The position numbers were made by a program, and so were the translations under genes. Shown here one piece after another: positions 45,895 through 57,203 of a DNA stretch of 64,000 nt; position 1 is the stretch's first letter, and every line of letters begins with the position of its first letter. This stretch comes from Eublepharis macularius (Eukaryota; Chordata; Lepidosauria; Squamata; Eublepharidae): contig NC_072800.1 of the NCBI RefSeq assembly GCF_028583425.1, forward strand, positions 90,224,501-90,288,500, in the 5' to 3' direction. Below the pieces are notes generated by a model, which was not told the DNA's origin, ran no database searches, and saw only the letters and a program-made list of their open reading frames with translations.

Positions 45895-46114
45895 TTGCAG
45901 ACTTCCTCAGGGGCATACAGTCGTCCACTCTAGATATCACAAAGTATGCATTTGTAAGTGATTTATGAATGAACTGTAACATACACAGGTAAGCTGCTTG
46001 TTGTATAGATAAAAAAAATCTTTATTAATTTTTGTAAAAGGGTTTGTTTTGAAGCCATATTTTGTGATATCTAGAGTGGACAACTGTATGCCCCTGAGGA
46101 AGTCCACAAGATGA
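45895..46114. repeat. Inverted repeat in inter-block sequence
   Basis: CAGACTTCCTCAGGGGCATA at 45897-45916 is mirrored by ATGCCCCTGAGGAAGTCCAC near 46090-46110, with GTGATATCTAGAGTGGAC also paired. Probably a miniature element between the duplication blocks. Confidence 0.5.
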
Positions 46115-46459
46115 AAGGCTGGTGCTTACTGAATTCAGACTAAACTTCTTTTACTGTTCTGTCTTTCGTTTAAAATTACTTGCTTTCATGTTAGAAGAGG
46201 GAGGGGGAGTTCCCATTGCCCTGGGGGGAGAGCAGTTGATTTGCTTGTGACCTGTACCCCCTGCAATTGTAACATGTTAATTGTTTTGCCTTTGGAGTGG
46301 TAGCAAATGAGTTTTGCCCTGTCTCATACTGGGTTGCTGTAGTGAACCTTTGTTTGCTTCAGGATTCTCTCTTTCTGGCCAACGTAGTCCCCTTAGGATG
46401 CTTGCCAGTTTGATAGTTTGAGAAATGTCTTTCTCCAGGGCTGGAAGTGGCAACTTGCG

Positions 46460-47000
46460 TTTTTGCTCTTAGGGAGACTTTATGAACAAACTGTTCAGGA
46501 CATTCTCGTAAATTGAGTTTAAAGCTTTATGTCTTGCAACTTCCTTTTCAATTTGTATGGCTGTTTTTCGAAAATTTATTTTTCCCTTCATTTCAAGTTG
46601 GGAGATTACTGGCAGAAATGTATGGCCTAGAGATTTAAGCAAAGCTCCAACCTTGACAGAATCATCTTTTTCTTCCCCTGCTTGGGCATACTGAAAGAAC
46701 AGGTCCAGTAGCTCCCTCACGTGACTTTTAAAACTTTGCCCATTTGAACGTCTTAACGCTTGCAATTGATCTTGCAAAAGTGACCTGGTTGCCCAATCAT
46801 CTCTCATATGCTCTTTAAGTATAAGGTCATACATCTGCTTAGCTGTTTCACAGCCCTGAATCAATTCTAGATAATGGGTAGAGATAGAATTTACAATGAA
46901 TGCTTGTGCTATATTATTTTCCTGGTTCCACTTCACTCTCTCGTCACCCTCAGCTGATGGGCCTTTTGTGAGGTGTTTCTCCAGGTGCTTTTTCTTGAGA
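46460..47000 (-). mobile_element. Ty1/copia-like LTR retroelement fossil, gag region
   Basis: Minus-strand coding remnant of 155 codons with KQMYDLILKEHMRDDWATRS, the UBN2-type gag pattern of copia-like elements. Broken, with only part of gag recognised. It lies in the spacer between the duplication blocks, and a matching shorter fossil lies at 58930-59290. A shared non-coding segment (45752-45853 and 58863-58973) sits beside both. Confidence 0.7.
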
Positions 47001-49005
47001 TTGTAGGATGTACTCGAATGTGCCCCAAAAGTGTAGTAAGCAGAAACCCTTCAGGACATCTGAGAGGCATTTATGAGACACTAGATATAGAAACATTACA
47101 ATCAATCATCAACGTTAAAAGATTTCTTTGTATACAATTTTTTTTGGTAAAGAATTTTGTCAGAATATTATGTTGAGACCAAGAGGGAAGAAAGCAGTGG
47201 AGTGGGGGGGATCCCAAAGAAGGTCTACTTGGACGTAAGGCCCGTGCTATTCAATAGAGCTTGCTCTGAGAAAATTGCTTTCAGGCTTCTTTAGGGAGGG
47301 GAGAATAAGCTCCACGGGATCCAGCAGGGATCCCTCCCAGGCAACCACGAATAGGGGTCCAGTGCCACCAGGGCTTCTGCCTTCTCCTTAGTGACCCTCA
47401 GGTGAAGCATGGGGAAGAGTGTTTAGGCCGTCAATTCAGCGTGCCCCCTCCCAGCAATGCACCTGCATGAAGATTAATTTGTATTCTGCTCTTCTTCCCC
47501 TCAGCACCCCCCCACTCTGTCCTGGGAGCCACTGCGAAGCGCCCGCTTGTCGCCCGAAGGGGGCTTGGTGAATTGGTGGCCTGAGTACTCCTCCCAGCAG
47601 CAACCGGATGCTTCACAGCGGCCTGGAGGCCAAAGCAGGAGGGCGTTGATGGGAGGCATGGGGAGGAGTGCTTAGGCTGTCGATTCGGTGAGCCCCTTCT
47701 CGGCGGCAAGTGGGCGCTTCATAGCGGCCTTGAGGTTAGAATCATCAACAGTGCGGCTGAGCGAGGCTAAAAAGTGAGCTGTCGACAATATAACTTGCCT
47801 TTTATATATATTGGATACCATTGGGTAAGGACAGCTGTGCATAATCAGTGTGGTACAATCAGAACATAAATATAGATTGCCTTCATAATCTAGTGCTTGT
47901 AGGTTGTTATTCCAACTCAGCTTGTTATTCCAACTCAGCTGCTAAACTAAAGCATGACTTACTTCCTACTGAAAAACTGGGCAGAATCCTGCGTACATTT
48001 TTTTATCGTATTTCTACAAATAGAAAAAGGCAAGAAACTAAAATTATGAAAAAAGAATGAAATACAGAAATTCAGTGAAGATGCTCAACGTTTCTCTGGA
48101 AGGGCCAGGGCCTCTCAGTCCCCTTTCTGTGATTTCCATCCAGTAAGTAAGGTTGATTACAATTAGACGAGGCGTATGAGTGAATGGCATCCACAGAGAT
48201 GTTACTGTGGTTAAGGATATACTTATCTGCTTATCACGTTCCACTGCATTTCACCATGTGAAACGTCAGTGTTCTTGGTAAGATCTGATGTGTTAATTCG
48301 ATGTTGCCTACCGATCCGCAATTGGGAGCCGTTCTCTCCGACACTGGTTCTTCGAATGTGGGTTGGTTATTCATTTGACTGGAACATTTCACTCACCTTT
48401 CTCTTGTTTGTAGCCTTAGGCCTATTGAATATACACTTGATGTGATTTGATCAAGTGACCCTGATTTACAATAATTTATGCTGGAATAAATTTTTGTTCT
48501 GTTGCGGCCCCATTTCATGTTTGCCGCAACAGATTCACAAACTGGAATTTTCATTGTGTGTTGGGTTCACAGTTGCACTGAACATGTTAACTATAGAAAA
48601 GACTAAGGAAGATGAAATGACACTATAAACCTGGGAGACCAATACAGCATCCCAAACTCCTGAGTCAGGTTAGAACTAAATGCTGTCATTTGGCAGTAGC
48701 CATATTCTACAACAGGTCAAGTTCTCTGTAGTCAAAGTATAGAGGGGCTGAAGCTCCTATATCACTGTCTCCAGGGCCCTAGCGGTTTGAAAACTTCAGC
48801 AAGCCTCATTTTGCGAAGTTGTCCCTCATATCAGAAACCAGGAGATTTCCCTCAACTCTTTCCAAAGCAACTGGCTCAGGGAAGCAATGCTACACGATGA
48901 TCAATGAGACACATTGGAAAGAGACACACCATCACTTGCCAGGAATGGAAGACAGAGCCAAACTTTATTAAACAGATTGGCTTAATTTATGGGGCCCCTT
49001 TTAAT

Positions 49006-49269
49006 GTATATTTCAAATGTGAAGTTTCTGTCTGGGTGAAAACCAGGCAGCCCTACTGCCATACTGAAGATTTTTTTTGAGAGAGAGTGAATCAGGAAGT
49101 AAGATGAGACAGAGAAGATAGGTGCTTGATAAAAAATTAAAAATGGGCCTATTGCTTCATTTTGAGGATTAAAGGTAGAACCTGGGCCTGAAAAGTTTGA
49201 AGTATTTCTATAAATGCATCACACCACGGGCAGAAGGTGGCTGCTTTCTACCAATGAAAGGCCCCTTAT
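49006..49269 (+). repeat. Block-2-specific 264 bp insertion or block-1 deletion
   Basis: Block 1 runs straight through GGCCCCTTTTAATG into CTTATTAC (36644-36668). Block 2 has about 264 extra bases at this point, bounded by GGCCCCTTTTAATG on the left and GGCCCCTTATG on the right. The short direct repeats fit either an insertion with target duplication or a deletion in block 1 between them. The inserted sequence itself is not recognised. Confidence 0.6.
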
Positions 49270-50574
49270 GCTTATCACAAAGCTATACTCTATCATCCAG
49301 TTTTTACCTCCACTATTCATTCCTAGGTCAGCTGTCAGCTATCAGAATCCGAAATATTAATGCCGTGCTTAATTTGAAGAATGTAATTATGATGATGATG
49401 GTTTGCAGATGTTTGAAGCCAATCAGCTCTCAAGGAGGCAATATCTTTGCGCAAAGGAAAGGCATCTAGGTAAATGGTTCGTAGAATGAAAAGGCTGGGT
49501 GGGACCAGATAAGTGTTGTCAAATTTAATTCCAGATTGCAAGGAATGATCCTCCACAGATCAAACCCCCCTCACAATCTATAATTCCACATGGCTGTGAG
49601 ACTCATTTAAATGTGATAGTAAACACATGGTTGCTGCTGAAACCGGCAGTTATGAATCTCGTTCCCCACCCCTTCTGTATCATCAAGTAGAAATTACCTC
49701 CCAGCCGGGTTCTGCGGCACTATATCCTTCTCATTGTTGAATGCTGAATGTTGCGATGACATGTGACAAGTTCTAGTTAGGGTTCAGTTTGGCAATGGTG
49801 GGGGGGCAGAGACATGGTGGAGGGTAGCATTGACAAACTGATGTAAAATTATAGAGTTTCCAGCAATTCCTAGAGCTACCCATCATCACTGGTCGTGTTT
49901 TCTCCAGAAGTGATGTTGTAATGTTGACACTGGTGCCATATTTACCACCACCCCCATGTCCTCTTGCAGTGGCATCTGGCAATGAGAGCTTGTATTGAGG
50001 CATCCCCTATCCCCTTCTGGGAGCTTGGCTGACCAAGTTATAGCTGATGGCGCAAGGTGTGTGTGTGGGGGGGGCGGGATTGAATAAATTACAGGTGCCA
50101 TTTTTTGCAGCAATTGCTTATTTATGGAAATGTCTAAATTGGCCTTCAGCCTATGGCTCCATGTCCATAACCTAGATCAGCTGGTTGTAGTATCTTCTAC
50201 AACTGTATTGTATTAAATGCTAAAATCCAAGCTGTTGTACTGCTTTCGCTTTTATCTCCTGGGGATTTAGGAAGAGACCAGTTTTTGCATAAATGACAAA
50301 ACACCCATAATCTTAAAGTATACCTCCTTTAACATGCGTCCGAATGGTTATAAAAACCATTGGCATCGTTTCAACTGTCTCTTGGTAGTCAGCACGACAG
50401 TACTTATTGCATATAATCCTTATGTATTACATAAATAGAAAATAACCACAACAAATCATGTGATCCCCGACCACAAATTTAGAATGGTTCCATCCTTGTG
50501 ATATAGTGGAACAGCTTTTGTAATAAGTAGAAGTAAGACGCACATCTAGATGTAATCACATTTTGTAGCAGACC

Positions 50575-52514
50575 ATTCGGTTTCGTTTTCGCAGCCATGT
50601 CGGACGCTCCTCTCGGCAGGTCCGAGAGGAAGCGGCTGAGCCGCCTGGCTGGGCGGCTGATCTGCAAAGGTTAGCCCCCAGACTCTCAGGCAGGGAGTCT
50701 GAGTCCGGGACGCGGCGGGAAGAGCCCTCTGACAGATCGAGACAGGGGGTAAATCGCCCGTTTGTCCCCATGGAGGCCGGCAGACGAGCGCAGCACCTAG
50801 TGTGCTGCCGGGCTATGGAAAACAGCAAGGAGCAGGATTAGGCGAAAGCCTGCAAGTAAGTGAATCCCTTCTGTTACTACAAGCGTATGTGAGGAGTGGT
50901 GGGGTCTGAAGGTTAGAAGACTCGGATTTTCCCCCCCTCATAGAGTCTCGGAAGATTGGCGGTCCCCCCCCCCTAAAATGGCAGCAAAAAAGCAGAGTCC
51001 TTCTCTTGGCAAGTCAGTTACGGCGGCCTTGCAGAGGGGTGAGACGCTTGAGGAACTGGTTAAAAGAGTGGTTATGGAATCCATAAAACCCTTTGTTGAC
51101 AAGCTGAATGAAACAGATCAAAGGGTGGGCTTAATTGAAAGCGATGTGAAAGCCATTAAAGAAGCAGCGGGGGGGGGCAGAGAAGTCTGCCCGGGAAAGT
51201 GCGTCACTTACGAGAGCAACGAACAGGGAATTAAAGTTGGTGGAAAACCAGCTGATCGGACTGCAAGTGGAGCGAACACAAACCATTTTGCGTCTCCAGA
51301 ATGTTAAAGAGGAGGAAAAAGAGGATTTATGGGATCTCGCCTCGGAACTTTTAGCGACACCCGCGAGGGCAACTAAAGAAGAAGTGAAAAGCGCCATTTT
51401 GGGAGTCCATTGAGCATCTTCAAAATATGCAACGAAGTGGCAGCTGCCTCGCGAGATTGTTATTGAGTTTTCATCTAGGAGGGTTCAGGACAGTATCCTA
51501 TATAATTCATACAATGCGGAATTGGACTTTCTGGGAAATAAAGTCAAGATATTGAAGGACGTTCCATTTTTAGTGCGGAAGAAAAGATTTAAGTACAAGA
51601 TGTTGGCAGCTCTTTTGAGGGAACGGGACATAAAGTACAAATGGCTACTCCCGGAAGGAATCGGGTTTAGTTATAAAGATAAAGCTTACAAGATTAATTC
51701 GGAAGATCAGCTAAGGGATTTTGTGGAGAAAAATTCAGAATTGGGATCAGACACCAAGCAAAAAGAAAAGGATCCGAAGCCTGAAGGGAGGGGGGAGGCA
51801 ATGGGCGCTCTGGCGGTAGCTGCGCAGAGGGAATTGCGCCCGAGGCCCAGGGGAGGGGAAAAGATTTAATTTGAACTGTAATTTGTAATTTGTATGATCA
51901 ACCACTCCGTCACTATGGTTGTTGTGGGTTTTCCGGGCTGTATTGCCGTGGTCTTGGCATTGTAGTTCCTGACGTTTCGCCAGCAGCTGTGGCTGGCATC
52001 TTCAGAGGTGTAGCACCAAAAGACGTATTGCCGTGGTCTTGGCATTGTAGTTCCTGACGTTTCGCCAGCAGCTGTGGCTGGCATCTTCAGAGGTGTAGCA
52101 CCAAAAGACAGAGATCTCTGTCTTTTGGTGCTACACCTCTGAAGATGCCAGCCACAGCTGCTGGCGAAACGTCAGGAACTACAATGCCAAGATCACGGCA
52201 ATACAGCCCGGAAAACGCACAACAACCATCGTTCTCCGGCCGTGAAAGCCTTCGACAATACACTCCGTCACTATTTTATTAAGCTATTTTTTTTACTATG
52301 GCAGTATGAAGGGAAAGCATTGAAATGTAGTGTTTAGTGTTTGTAGGTCGCCTTCCCCCTTTTTCCACCCCTCCCTCCCTTTTTCTTTTTTCTCCCTTTT
52401 TCCCCATCCCTTGTGTTATTGTAGTCATTTTTAGTTACTGTTTTGTAGGTTATGTATGTATGTAGTCGTTTTGCATGTTAGATATTGAAAAATAAAAAAT
52501 ATTATGAAAAAAAA
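50575..52514 (+). mobile_element. ORF1-only L1-like LINE (HAL1-like), copy 3, with nested Penelope-like piece
   Basis: Target duplication ACATTTTGTAGCAGACC at 50558-50574 and 52515-52531; block 1 has the empty site near 40560. About 400 bp of GC-rich 5' UTR starts ATTCGGTTTCGTTTTCGC. ORF1 starts at 50978 (MAAKKQSPSLGKSVTAALQ) and, over more than one frame, reaches a stop at 51869, with a frameshift at a run of nine G near 51169-51177. A 3' UTR of about 300 bp (without the nested insert 51917-52260) ends in AATAAAAAATATTATG and a run of A. No ORF2. Confidence 0.87.
51917..52260. mobile_element. Penelope-like short element with repeated inverted arms
   Basis: Target duplication CACTCCGTCACTAT at 51903-51916 and 52261-52274, inside the 3' UTR of an L1-like element. 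Two minus-oriented partial units (about 51917-52025 and 52026-52105) are followed by one plus-oriented unit (about 52108-52260). The plus unit holds CTGAAGA (52139-52145), hairpin GCCAGC/GCTGGC, and GAAACGTC (52166-52173). Confidence 0.65.
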
Positions 52515-52811
52515 ACATTTTGTAGCAGACCTTCCTCAGAAGTAATATGTAAAAATTGTTGGTTTTTTGTTAATTGTGTCTTTTTACAACGTGATCCTGG
52601 TTTGTTTTTTTCAGTACTAAATGCAGGCATACATTGCAGAGATACTACATCTATTTTAATGATTTACTTGTTTGTGTATTTAGAACATGTATATGCCACC
52701 TCGAGGCAGCTTATGATAAAATCATAACACAGCATAAAAGTCATGAAAACAAACTGTTAATGATAATTCAAGTATCCTGACCCCAAGCTATTTGGTATCC
52801 TGACTCCAAGC

Positions 52812-52977
52812 TATTTGGTGATGGGAAGTGCCATCAAGTTGCCAGTGACTTTTGACAACTCCTTTGGGTTTCCAAGGCAAGAGACCAACAGTGGTGCATA
52901 GAAGCCTCGGTGCATGGAGGTCAGCTTTGCTTAGTAGCGAAGACCTGACAAGATCTGGTTTGTCTGAACAGTGAAAG
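52812..52977 (-). repeat. 5S rRNA-derived SINE, diverged (block 2)
   Basis: Duplicate of the SINE at 40853-41010. Confidence 0.6.
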
Positions 52978-53014
52978 TCAGGGCTTTAAAAACCATTTAG
53001 GGATTTAAAATTAA

Positions 53015-54775
53015 GAACCCACAGTTTTGGGTACCACAATTTAAGAAGGATATAGGTAAGCTGGAATGTGTCCAGAGGAGGGCAATGAAGATGGTGAGGG
53101 GTCTGGTGTAGACATGGGCATGAATGGAAAAAAAAACCCTGAACACCCTGTTTGTCATTCAGTGCCATCCATGAACAACGAACATGGAGGAACGTGAACT
53201 GTTCCTGGACATGTTTGTTGTTTGTTGTTCATGGGAGCCAGAACCCACCCCCACTTATCCCCCCTCTCCTCAAACCCACTTACTTGGCCCTTTAAAGATC
53301 TCTTTAAACTATCAGCTGGCAGGCGGCAGGGGGGAATTCCCCCTGCTGACTGCCAGCTGATAGTTTAAAGGGCCAGGAGAGCAGTCGCACAGCCAGGCTG
53401 CTTGCCCAGTGCGAGAGAGGTGGGGAGATTCTCCCCATCCCTCTCACACCCGGGAGAATCTTCCCAATGTCCAATACCCTCCAAATTTGCAGGGGTATAG
53501 TCCCCATTGTTCTCTGAGGACTTCTCCCCCGCCCCCAATTTCAGAGAGATTGCACCCTGGGAAAGGCATGATCCATGGCTCTCCCCCTTTAGTCCTCTCT
53601 GTCCTCTGAAGACTCCCCCCCCCCCGTTTCAGAGAGATTGCATCCCGGAAAAGCATGATCCATGGGTCTTCCCCTTTAGTCCCCACAGTCCTCTGAAGAC
53701 CCACCAAGTTTCAGAGAGATTGCTCCCCAGGAAAGGCATGGTCCATGTGCCCCCCCCCTTGCTGTCATTTTCTGTTCACAGTGGCAAAAACGGAACTGCC
53801 TGTTGGAAGGCAGCTACTTTGAGGGGTTACAAACTGACCTTCCCAATGTCCAATACCCACCAAATTTGCAGGGGACATAGTCCTCACTGTCTTCCGAAGA
53901 TCTCCCCACGTTTCAGAGAGATTGCACCCCGGGAAAGTCATGACGCATGGGTCTCCCCCTTTGTTGTCATTTTCTCTTCACAGTGGCTAAAATGGGACTC
54001 ACTGCTGGAAGTTCTTTGAAGGGTTAAAGCCAGAAGGAGTTCAGACAGAGTTCAGTCCCTTTCTCTCCGGTTGCCAAGGGGATTGATTGCAGCAGGCTCC
54101 AGACTGTCTGGCTTGCCTAATGGCTGCCAAAGGCAGCAAAGGAGGCTTGCAACGACCACCTGTTCGTTTAGAATGGAGCACCACGAACAGCTTGCTCGCA
54201 AACAGCAGATTGGGTTATTTGTGGGTTTTTTCTGTTTGTAATGCTGTTCGTGCCCAAGTCTAGTCTGGAGACCAAGTCTTATGAGGAGGTAACGTGATAT
54301 GATAGCCATCTTCAAGTACTTGAAAGGCTGTCATACAGAGGATGGTACAGAGTTGTTTTCCGCTACCAATGGATCAAAATTAAATCAAATGAGTTTTTCA
54401 GCTAAACATTAGGAAGAACTTCCAAACACTTAGAGCAATCCCTCAGTGGAACAGGCTTCCTCAGGGGGTGGTGGGCTCTGCTTCTTTGGAGTTTTTTAAG
54501 CAAGAGGCTGTATGGCCATCTGACAACAATGCTGATTTTGTGAACCTAGGCAGGTCATGAGAGGGAGGGCAGGAAGGGTTACATCAGAGCTCAGTTCTTG
54601 TGGCCTCTTTTTACATGCCCAGGGTAATGACAATCAACACTTTGAGGTTAGGAAGTAATTTTCCTCAGGTCAGTTCAGCTATGGATCCTGCCATCTTCTG
54701 GGCATGGAGCAGGGGTCACTTGGGGTATGGGAGGTGTGTAATTGTGAATTCCCTGCACGATGCAGGGGGTAAAAA
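53015..54775 (+). repeat. CR1-type LINE 3' end, interrupted (block 2)
   Basis: Duplicate of 41011-43120 without the Penelope-like insertion. Confidence 0.7.
53109..54262. mobile_element. 1.2 kb non-autonomous hAT-like element nested in CR1, block 2
   Basis: Copy of the element at 41145-42374. Target duplication is GTCTGGTG / GTCTGGAG with one change. One internal unit fewer than block 1, so the internal array has changed since duplication. Confidence 0.82.
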
Positions 54776-54997
54776 AAGGAAAAGAGGGACGGGAACAAAT
54801 ATTACAATTAAAAGAAAAATAAAGTTACACATCACAAGGACAATCAAAATGCAATAATCATACAAGATTTATTATATAGCTTCCAGGTAAATAACACTAC
54901 ACAATATTTCCTCTCTCCATCTTGATAAACCAACTATATACCAACTATAAAATATTTAGTGTTATTAATTAAAATACTTTAACATAGCTATACTTTG

Positions 54998-55055
54998 GCT
55001 GTTGTGGGTTTTCCGGGCTGTATCTGATATCTCTCAGAGAAAGCCTTCGACAATC
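54998..55055. mobile_element. 58 bp miniature Penelope-like insertion
   Basis: Only 58 bp long, yet flanked by a 15-base target duplication CATAGCTATACTTTG (54983-54997 and 55056-55070). It consists of one terminus (GTTGTGGGTTTTCCGGGCTG) and the other (AAAGCCTTCGACAATC) with the middle missing. Block 1 (near 43335) is the empty site. Confidence 0.6.
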
Positions 55056-55599
55056 CATAGCTATACTTTGTTTGCTGATAAACAATATATTTTAGAATAT
55101 TTACAAAAGTTATACTTAATAAACTTCTTACATCTAAGACTAGTTATATATAGGATATGATATCATGAAAAGTTGTTAGTACTGATTATGTTATGTTATA
55201 TTGATCAAATTAAATAGCATAGATTTCTATACACTATATCAAAAATGTAAAGCAAACATCATTACTATAACATCTGCAAATGAAAACTCAGAAAGGAATT
55301 TGCAAAATGAATCTGTATCACTTATTTCCCATCACTATCCATAATAGGAGTAATAAGTTTCCCATTTTTCCCAAATACTTTAAACAGTCTGTTATTTATA
55401 TAATCCGTTATTTTTACCCTTACAGCATATTCTGCCAACAAACATTCCCTTACTTCTGGACTTTGGAACTTTTGTAACTGCACCAATTCAAGATACCTTC
55501 AGGGAAATTTATGGTCATTTTACAGATTTCTCCGCAGGATGGAACAGAATAAAGGACTGTGAGCTAATAAGCAACAGGGTTATGGAAACAACTTTCCTC

Positions 55600-57138
55600 T
55601 TAGATTCTCTGTCGATACCTAAACTGGATATCATGAGAAGGATGTGAGGTTCCAAATCCACAGTGGCTTGCATCTACCGGCGGTATCTTCTCCTCCCTGT
55701 TAACCAGTTCCATGTCAAAGTACGTGACCATCAACATCACAAAAATTTTCATTTCATTAACAGCAAAGAATCGCCCAGGGCACATGGAAGGTCCACCTCC
55801 CCATGGCATGATGTGATACTTTAGCTTTTCCCCATTCTTATAAAACTCTTTTTTCGTGCCGTCTTGGTTCAAGAATCTGTCATATTTGAAATTCTGGGGA
55901 TCAGGGTAGATTTCAGGATCCATCTGCAGGCCAACGAATGGGAAAAGAATGAGCTGGTCTCCTTTCCGCAAGCTGTATTCTCTCCCATCTGCCATTGCAA
56001 GGTCCATATCCTCCATTATGCTTCTGAACAGAAACGGACTTACATTCAAGCGCAGAGTTTCCTGTATTGCGCTGTCCAGAACTGGCGTCTTTATTGTTTC
56101 CAAGGACACATTGATCAAGGGGCTGCCTGGCTTGACCTCCTGATCAGTTTCCTTCAGGATTCAGTCTACTTCTTCCTTCACTGCCTTCATCGCTTCTGGA
56201 TGTTTCAGGAGATGCACAAAAACCCAGAAGGTAGCTGGTCCGGTGTTAGCTTGTGATGTCCAGAACAGCACAAACATGAATTTGGTCCGCATCTTTTCCG
56301 TCATCCCAGTTTCACACATCTGCCTGTCAACCTCAGCTACCCACTTGCTGATACTTTCTTTCTGTGATAGCTTTTCTACAGACAGCACATCCCAGAAGAA
56401 GTTTCTCAGCCTCTCTGTCTCCTTCTTGCTCAGGGGATCCATTATGCCAATGATCATTTGGGGGAGGTACTTGTCAAATTTCTGAAAACCTTCAAACCAC
56501 TCTCCACACTGGGTTGCTATATGATCCTTAGAAGTTTCTTTGCTATCTCCACTTTGGGTGGGATCGGTTCCAAACAAAGTCATGAAAGCAGCTTGGAACA
56601 TGGCTTTGTAGCTGAAGTGGAGGACACCATCCTGCTGCCACGGCCTTTCCCCATCACCTGAGCCCAGACCGCAAAATATCACAGTCTTCAAGTTCTCCAT
56701 CATCACCTGGTTCAACTCAGCTAAATTCTTACCTCTAAGATACTTCTTAACTGTTTCCTTAATCTTGTGATGAGATTCACTTGGGCGGAAACCAAATACA
56801 TTAAAAGCAACTGTGGAAGCAAATGTATCAAAATCCAGCTTGTCCTTTGATTCCTTTATTATAGTCCCATAAGTGTGAGGGTCCATCACAAAATTTAAAT
56901 AATTGCCACCAACCAGCACTGTGAAAATATCTCCGTGTTTCTTCTTCATCTTTTCCAGAAGCTCCACAGGGTTCTTCTTGAAACTTAAGCCATGTCCGAG
57001 CCATGGAATGAGGCCTTTGTCCAATGGAGCTTCTTTGGGTCTCCTCTTGCGGAAGGCTCCTGCCGTGTAAAGCCCTCCCAGTATGGCAGAAAAGAGGGAT
57101 GCTAGAAGAGCACAAAGCACAGACTCCCAGAAATGCAT
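55600..57138 (-). pseudogene. CYP8B1-like: CYP8B-type cytochrome P450, copy C, with one nonsense codon
   Basis: Duplicate of copy B, 512 codons before the normal stop, same ATG and TATA context. All P450 landmarks are present in one frame: N-terminal anchor, hinge APLDKGLIPWLG, I-helix SQANTGPATFW, ETLR, and PWGGGPSMCPGR. A single in-frame TGA at 56161-56163 (codon 326) replaces the CGA arginine codon seen in copy B (44437-44439), the classic result of deamination of a methylated CpG. Translation would stop before ExxR and the heme cysteine, so the product could not bind heme. Apart from this the frame is fully open, and one codon is missing relative to B at the KETV-KKYL junction. This points to very recent loss, a polymorphic null allele, or a base-call error. 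A central block (residues about 152-301) differs from B much more than the flanks do. Confidence 0.88.
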
Positions 57139-57195
57139 CACTGGTGTGCAGGGTGGAAATGCTTTAGTCAAAAGAAATGGAAATCCACAGCTCAT

Positions 57196-57203
57196 CTTAT
57201 ATA
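57196..57203 (-). promoter_or_regulatory. TATA box of CYP8B copy C
   Basis: Minus strand TATATAAG, 58 bases upstream of the ATG at 57138, identical in sequence and spacing to copy B. Confidence 0.6.

Noticed and set aside
53507-54019. 170-codon open frame
   Set aside because: It is read through the tandem units of a hAT-like element; the proline-serine-rich text repeats with the unit.
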